A stretch of DNA of 26,188 nucleotides, from contig CAMDSB010000016.1 in assembly GCA_945907105.1 (NCBI GenBank), forward strand, positions 1 to 26,188, read 5' to 3'. Each line of letters opens with the position of its first letter. The first letter of the stretch is position 1. The DNA is from Rickettsia typhi (lineage in GTDB: Bacteria > Pseudomonadota > Alphaproteobacteria > Rickettsiales > Rickettsiaceae). Under the pieces are notes generated by a model. That model saw only the letters and a list, made by a program, of their open reading frames with translations, made no database searches and was not told the DNA's origin. Shown here one piece after another: positions 24,925 through 26,188 of this stretch. Both the position numbers and the translations under genes were made by a program.

Positions 24925-25567
24925 GATTTTTGTTTCTCAGAAAATTATTACGTTTTTTATATTAATAATATCATGTCTAGTTCTTTGCGGGTGTCAGGGA
25001 GGGGCTCAATATAGAAAACTATCTAAAGAAGATTCAAAAAATATAAAATACAAAGGTCATTATAAAGTTGGCAGTGAATATACAATAAAAAACACTACTT
25101 ATAAACCAAAAGAAGTTAAGAGCTATACGCAGGTAGGTATGGCTTCTTGGTATGGTAAAAAGAATGGCTTCCACGGTAAAAAAACAGCAAATGGTGATCT
25201 GTACAATAAGAATACTCTTAGTGCAGCGCATAAAACACTGCAACTTCCTTCTTTGGTAAAAGTAACTAACCTTGAAAATAATAAATCTGTTGTTGTTATG
25301 ATTAATGATCGTGGGCCTTATTCTAAAGGAAGAATAATAGATCTTTCTGAAAAAGCTGCAGAAATAATAGATATGAAAAGGAAGGGCACGGTAAAGGTGA
25401 AGGTAGAATACCTTCCTGCTGAAACAAAAAAATTTCTAGCTACTATCGGTCTTGAGAAGAAAAGTGGATCAAAGACTAAACGTCCCGTGCCTAATCGTAA
25501 ATGCTCCGTAAATTGCCACGTTAAGTTGGTGAATTTACAGCACAAAATTAATGTCGATAAAGGGTAG
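24914..25567 (+). CDS. rlpA: RlpA-like septal ring lipoprotein (double-psi beta-barrel)
   Basis: RlpA cuts peptidoglycan glycan strands lacking stem peptides during division. I start at ATG 24914, which has AGGG upstream and yields a clean lipoprotein signal ending LCGC (C27); the frame is open further upstream. The barrel spans about residues 75-165: GMASWYGKKNGFHGKKTANG, AAHKTLQLPS and MINDRGPYSKGRIIDLS. H106 and D132 match the catalytic His and Asp of lytic RlpA. The third position, normally Glu, is D95 here. There is no C-terminal SPOR domain in the 217 residues. The stop is followed by a gene-free stretch. Confidence 0.9.
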   Translation: MTGRIFVSQKIITFFILIISCLVLCGCQGGAQYRKLSKEDSKNIKYKGHYKVGSEYTIKNTTYKPKEVKSYTQVGMASWYGKKNGFHGKKTANGDLYNKNTLSAAHKTLQLPSLVKVTNLENNKSVVVMINDRGPYSKGRIIDLSEKAAEIIDMKRKGTVKVKVEYLPAETKKFLATIGLEKKSGSKTKRPVPNRKCSVNCHVKLVNLQHKINVDKG

Positions 25568-25921
25568 GGGTACGTCTACACCTTCAGGGTAAGTGCCCTG
25601 AGATAGCCAATCGTTATCGGTTTTCACTAAGCTCTGGATAGTAGTTTAGTAATAAATATAGATTATACAATTAAAGGATCAGAAGATACTACCTAACCTT
25701 CTTCTTCATAGGCAGTGCAAGTATCTTAATAACATTATAGAGTCAGATCTTTGGTATAGAAGCTATGGCTATGATGATTAAAAAGCAAACTCATTATCTA
25801 AGGCTTTCTATTTTAGAACAAGTACAATTTGTTAAAAGATTGTTCTATATCTATGACTAAAAGTAGCTAATTCTAAGCTTCAAAATCCTGTATTTACAGG
25901 TCATTTCATCCTCTTTCTAAA
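25568..25921. other. Gene-free stretch with several inverted repeats beside an IS6 end
   Basis: No credible gene is seen. There are three small dyads: TCAGGG/CCCTGA (25584-25601, loop 6, no U tract), AGAACAA/TTGTTCT (25815-25846, with a smaller dyad inside) and CCTGTA-TT-TACAGG (25887-25900). The right part leads directly into an IS6-type terminal repeat, so some of this may be the remnant of a mobile element whose other end I could not find. Confidence 0.4.
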
Positions 25922-26188
25922 TTTGCAACAGAACCATTTATCTACCACTCTATACAAGTATTTCCATTTACCTTTTACTTTAATATAAGTTTCATCAACT
26001 CGCCATGAGGTAGAATAAGGCTTGGAGTAATAACGTATGCGCTTAGCTAATTCAACGGAATAAGCTTGCACCCATCTGTATAAAGTGGTGTGATCAACCT
26101 CAACTCCTCTCTCTATCATCATTTCTTCTAAATTACGATAGCTGATTGGATATCTTAAGTACCATCTTAAGCATTGTAATATTACTTC
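25901..26188 (-). pseudogene. IS6-family transposase, 5' end beyond the window, interrupted
   Basis: The frame is open to the window edge (VILQCLRWYLRYPISYRNLEEMM before the ATG at 26122), so the start lies outside. The recognisable part is the N-terminal HTH region and the beginning of the DDE core: ERGVEVDHTTLYRWVQ, then STSWRVDETYIKVKGKWKYLYRVVDK, with the first catalytic Asp in VDETY. After VDK (about 25936) the family sequence stops abruptly and a short foreign tail runs to the stop at 25901. The break coincides with an IS6-type terminal repeat. The product would lack the other catalytic residues and be inactive. Confidence 0.88.
25922..25935. repeat. IS6-type terminal inverted repeat
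   Basis: TTTGCAACAGAACC is the right-end form of GGTTCTGTTGCAAA, the terminal repeat of IS6-family elements such as IS257/IS431. It lies exactly at the break in the transposase and faces an element to its left, so an IS6-like element or remnant inserted into, or recombined with, an older IS6 transposase. Confidence 0.75.

Overview
The window is AT-rich and densely coded. It looks like the chromosome of an intracellular alphaproteobacterium, most likely of the Rickettsiales or Holosporales type. I infer this from the gene set (mitochondrial-type Nfu scaffold, YgfZ, S9 oligopeptidase, dicarboxylate-type symporter, alphaproteobacterial-type uracil-DNA glycosylase, NrdR beside GlyA), the frameshifts at poly(A) tracts, and a cluster of proteins that only make sense inside a eukaryotic cell. 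No species can be named from the sequence alone.

Left part (1-11002). The 3' end of an HU gene and a hairpin terminator come first. A compact minus-strand gene run follows, in transcription order nth, carboxylesterase, glyA, nrdR, oligopeptidase B, and a frameshifted glutamate/dicarboxylate symporter. Gaps between these genes are 26 bases or less, with one ATGA overlap. Diverging from nth is a plus-strand run: grxD, a YadG-like ABC ATPase, ygfZ, ldcA, hemC. Iron-sulfur work (Grx4, YgfZ, and later Nfu) recurs in the window. Peptidoglycan work (LdcA, DapB, RlpA) shows that the organism makes and remodels a cell wall.

Accessory island (11003-13853). This is the most unusual part. Four consecutive minus-strand genes encode small, mostly proline-rich or acidic proteins. 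Every one ends in a eukaryotic-type CaaX prenylation box (CIVS, CIVS, CSIS, CVIL) preceded by one to four further cysteines. The first is split by a frameshift at an A8 tract. The first and third share an N-terminal domain of about 75 residues that I do not recognise. A degraded copy of the hemC 3' end lies between the first two and points to local tandem duplication of a hemC-tail plus effector unit. I read the island as a family of candidate host-prenylated effectors.

Right part (13854-26188). Uracil-DNA glycosylase and rluD diverge with 16 bases between them. After rluD come an amino-acid-binding lipoprotein, a flavin reductase, dapB, tRNA-Leu(UAA) and nfu. Next is a convergent pair that may form a second little-described system: a protein with an AMMECR1-like N-terminus and an alpha/alpha-toroid C-terminus faces a CapA metallophosphatase fused to a YheC/D-like ATP-grasp ligase. 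An MFS transporter, a BON-domain lipoprotein with a clear promoter and overlapping dyad, and an RlpA lipoprotein follow. The window ends in a broken IS6-family transposase interrupted by an IS6-type terminal repeat.
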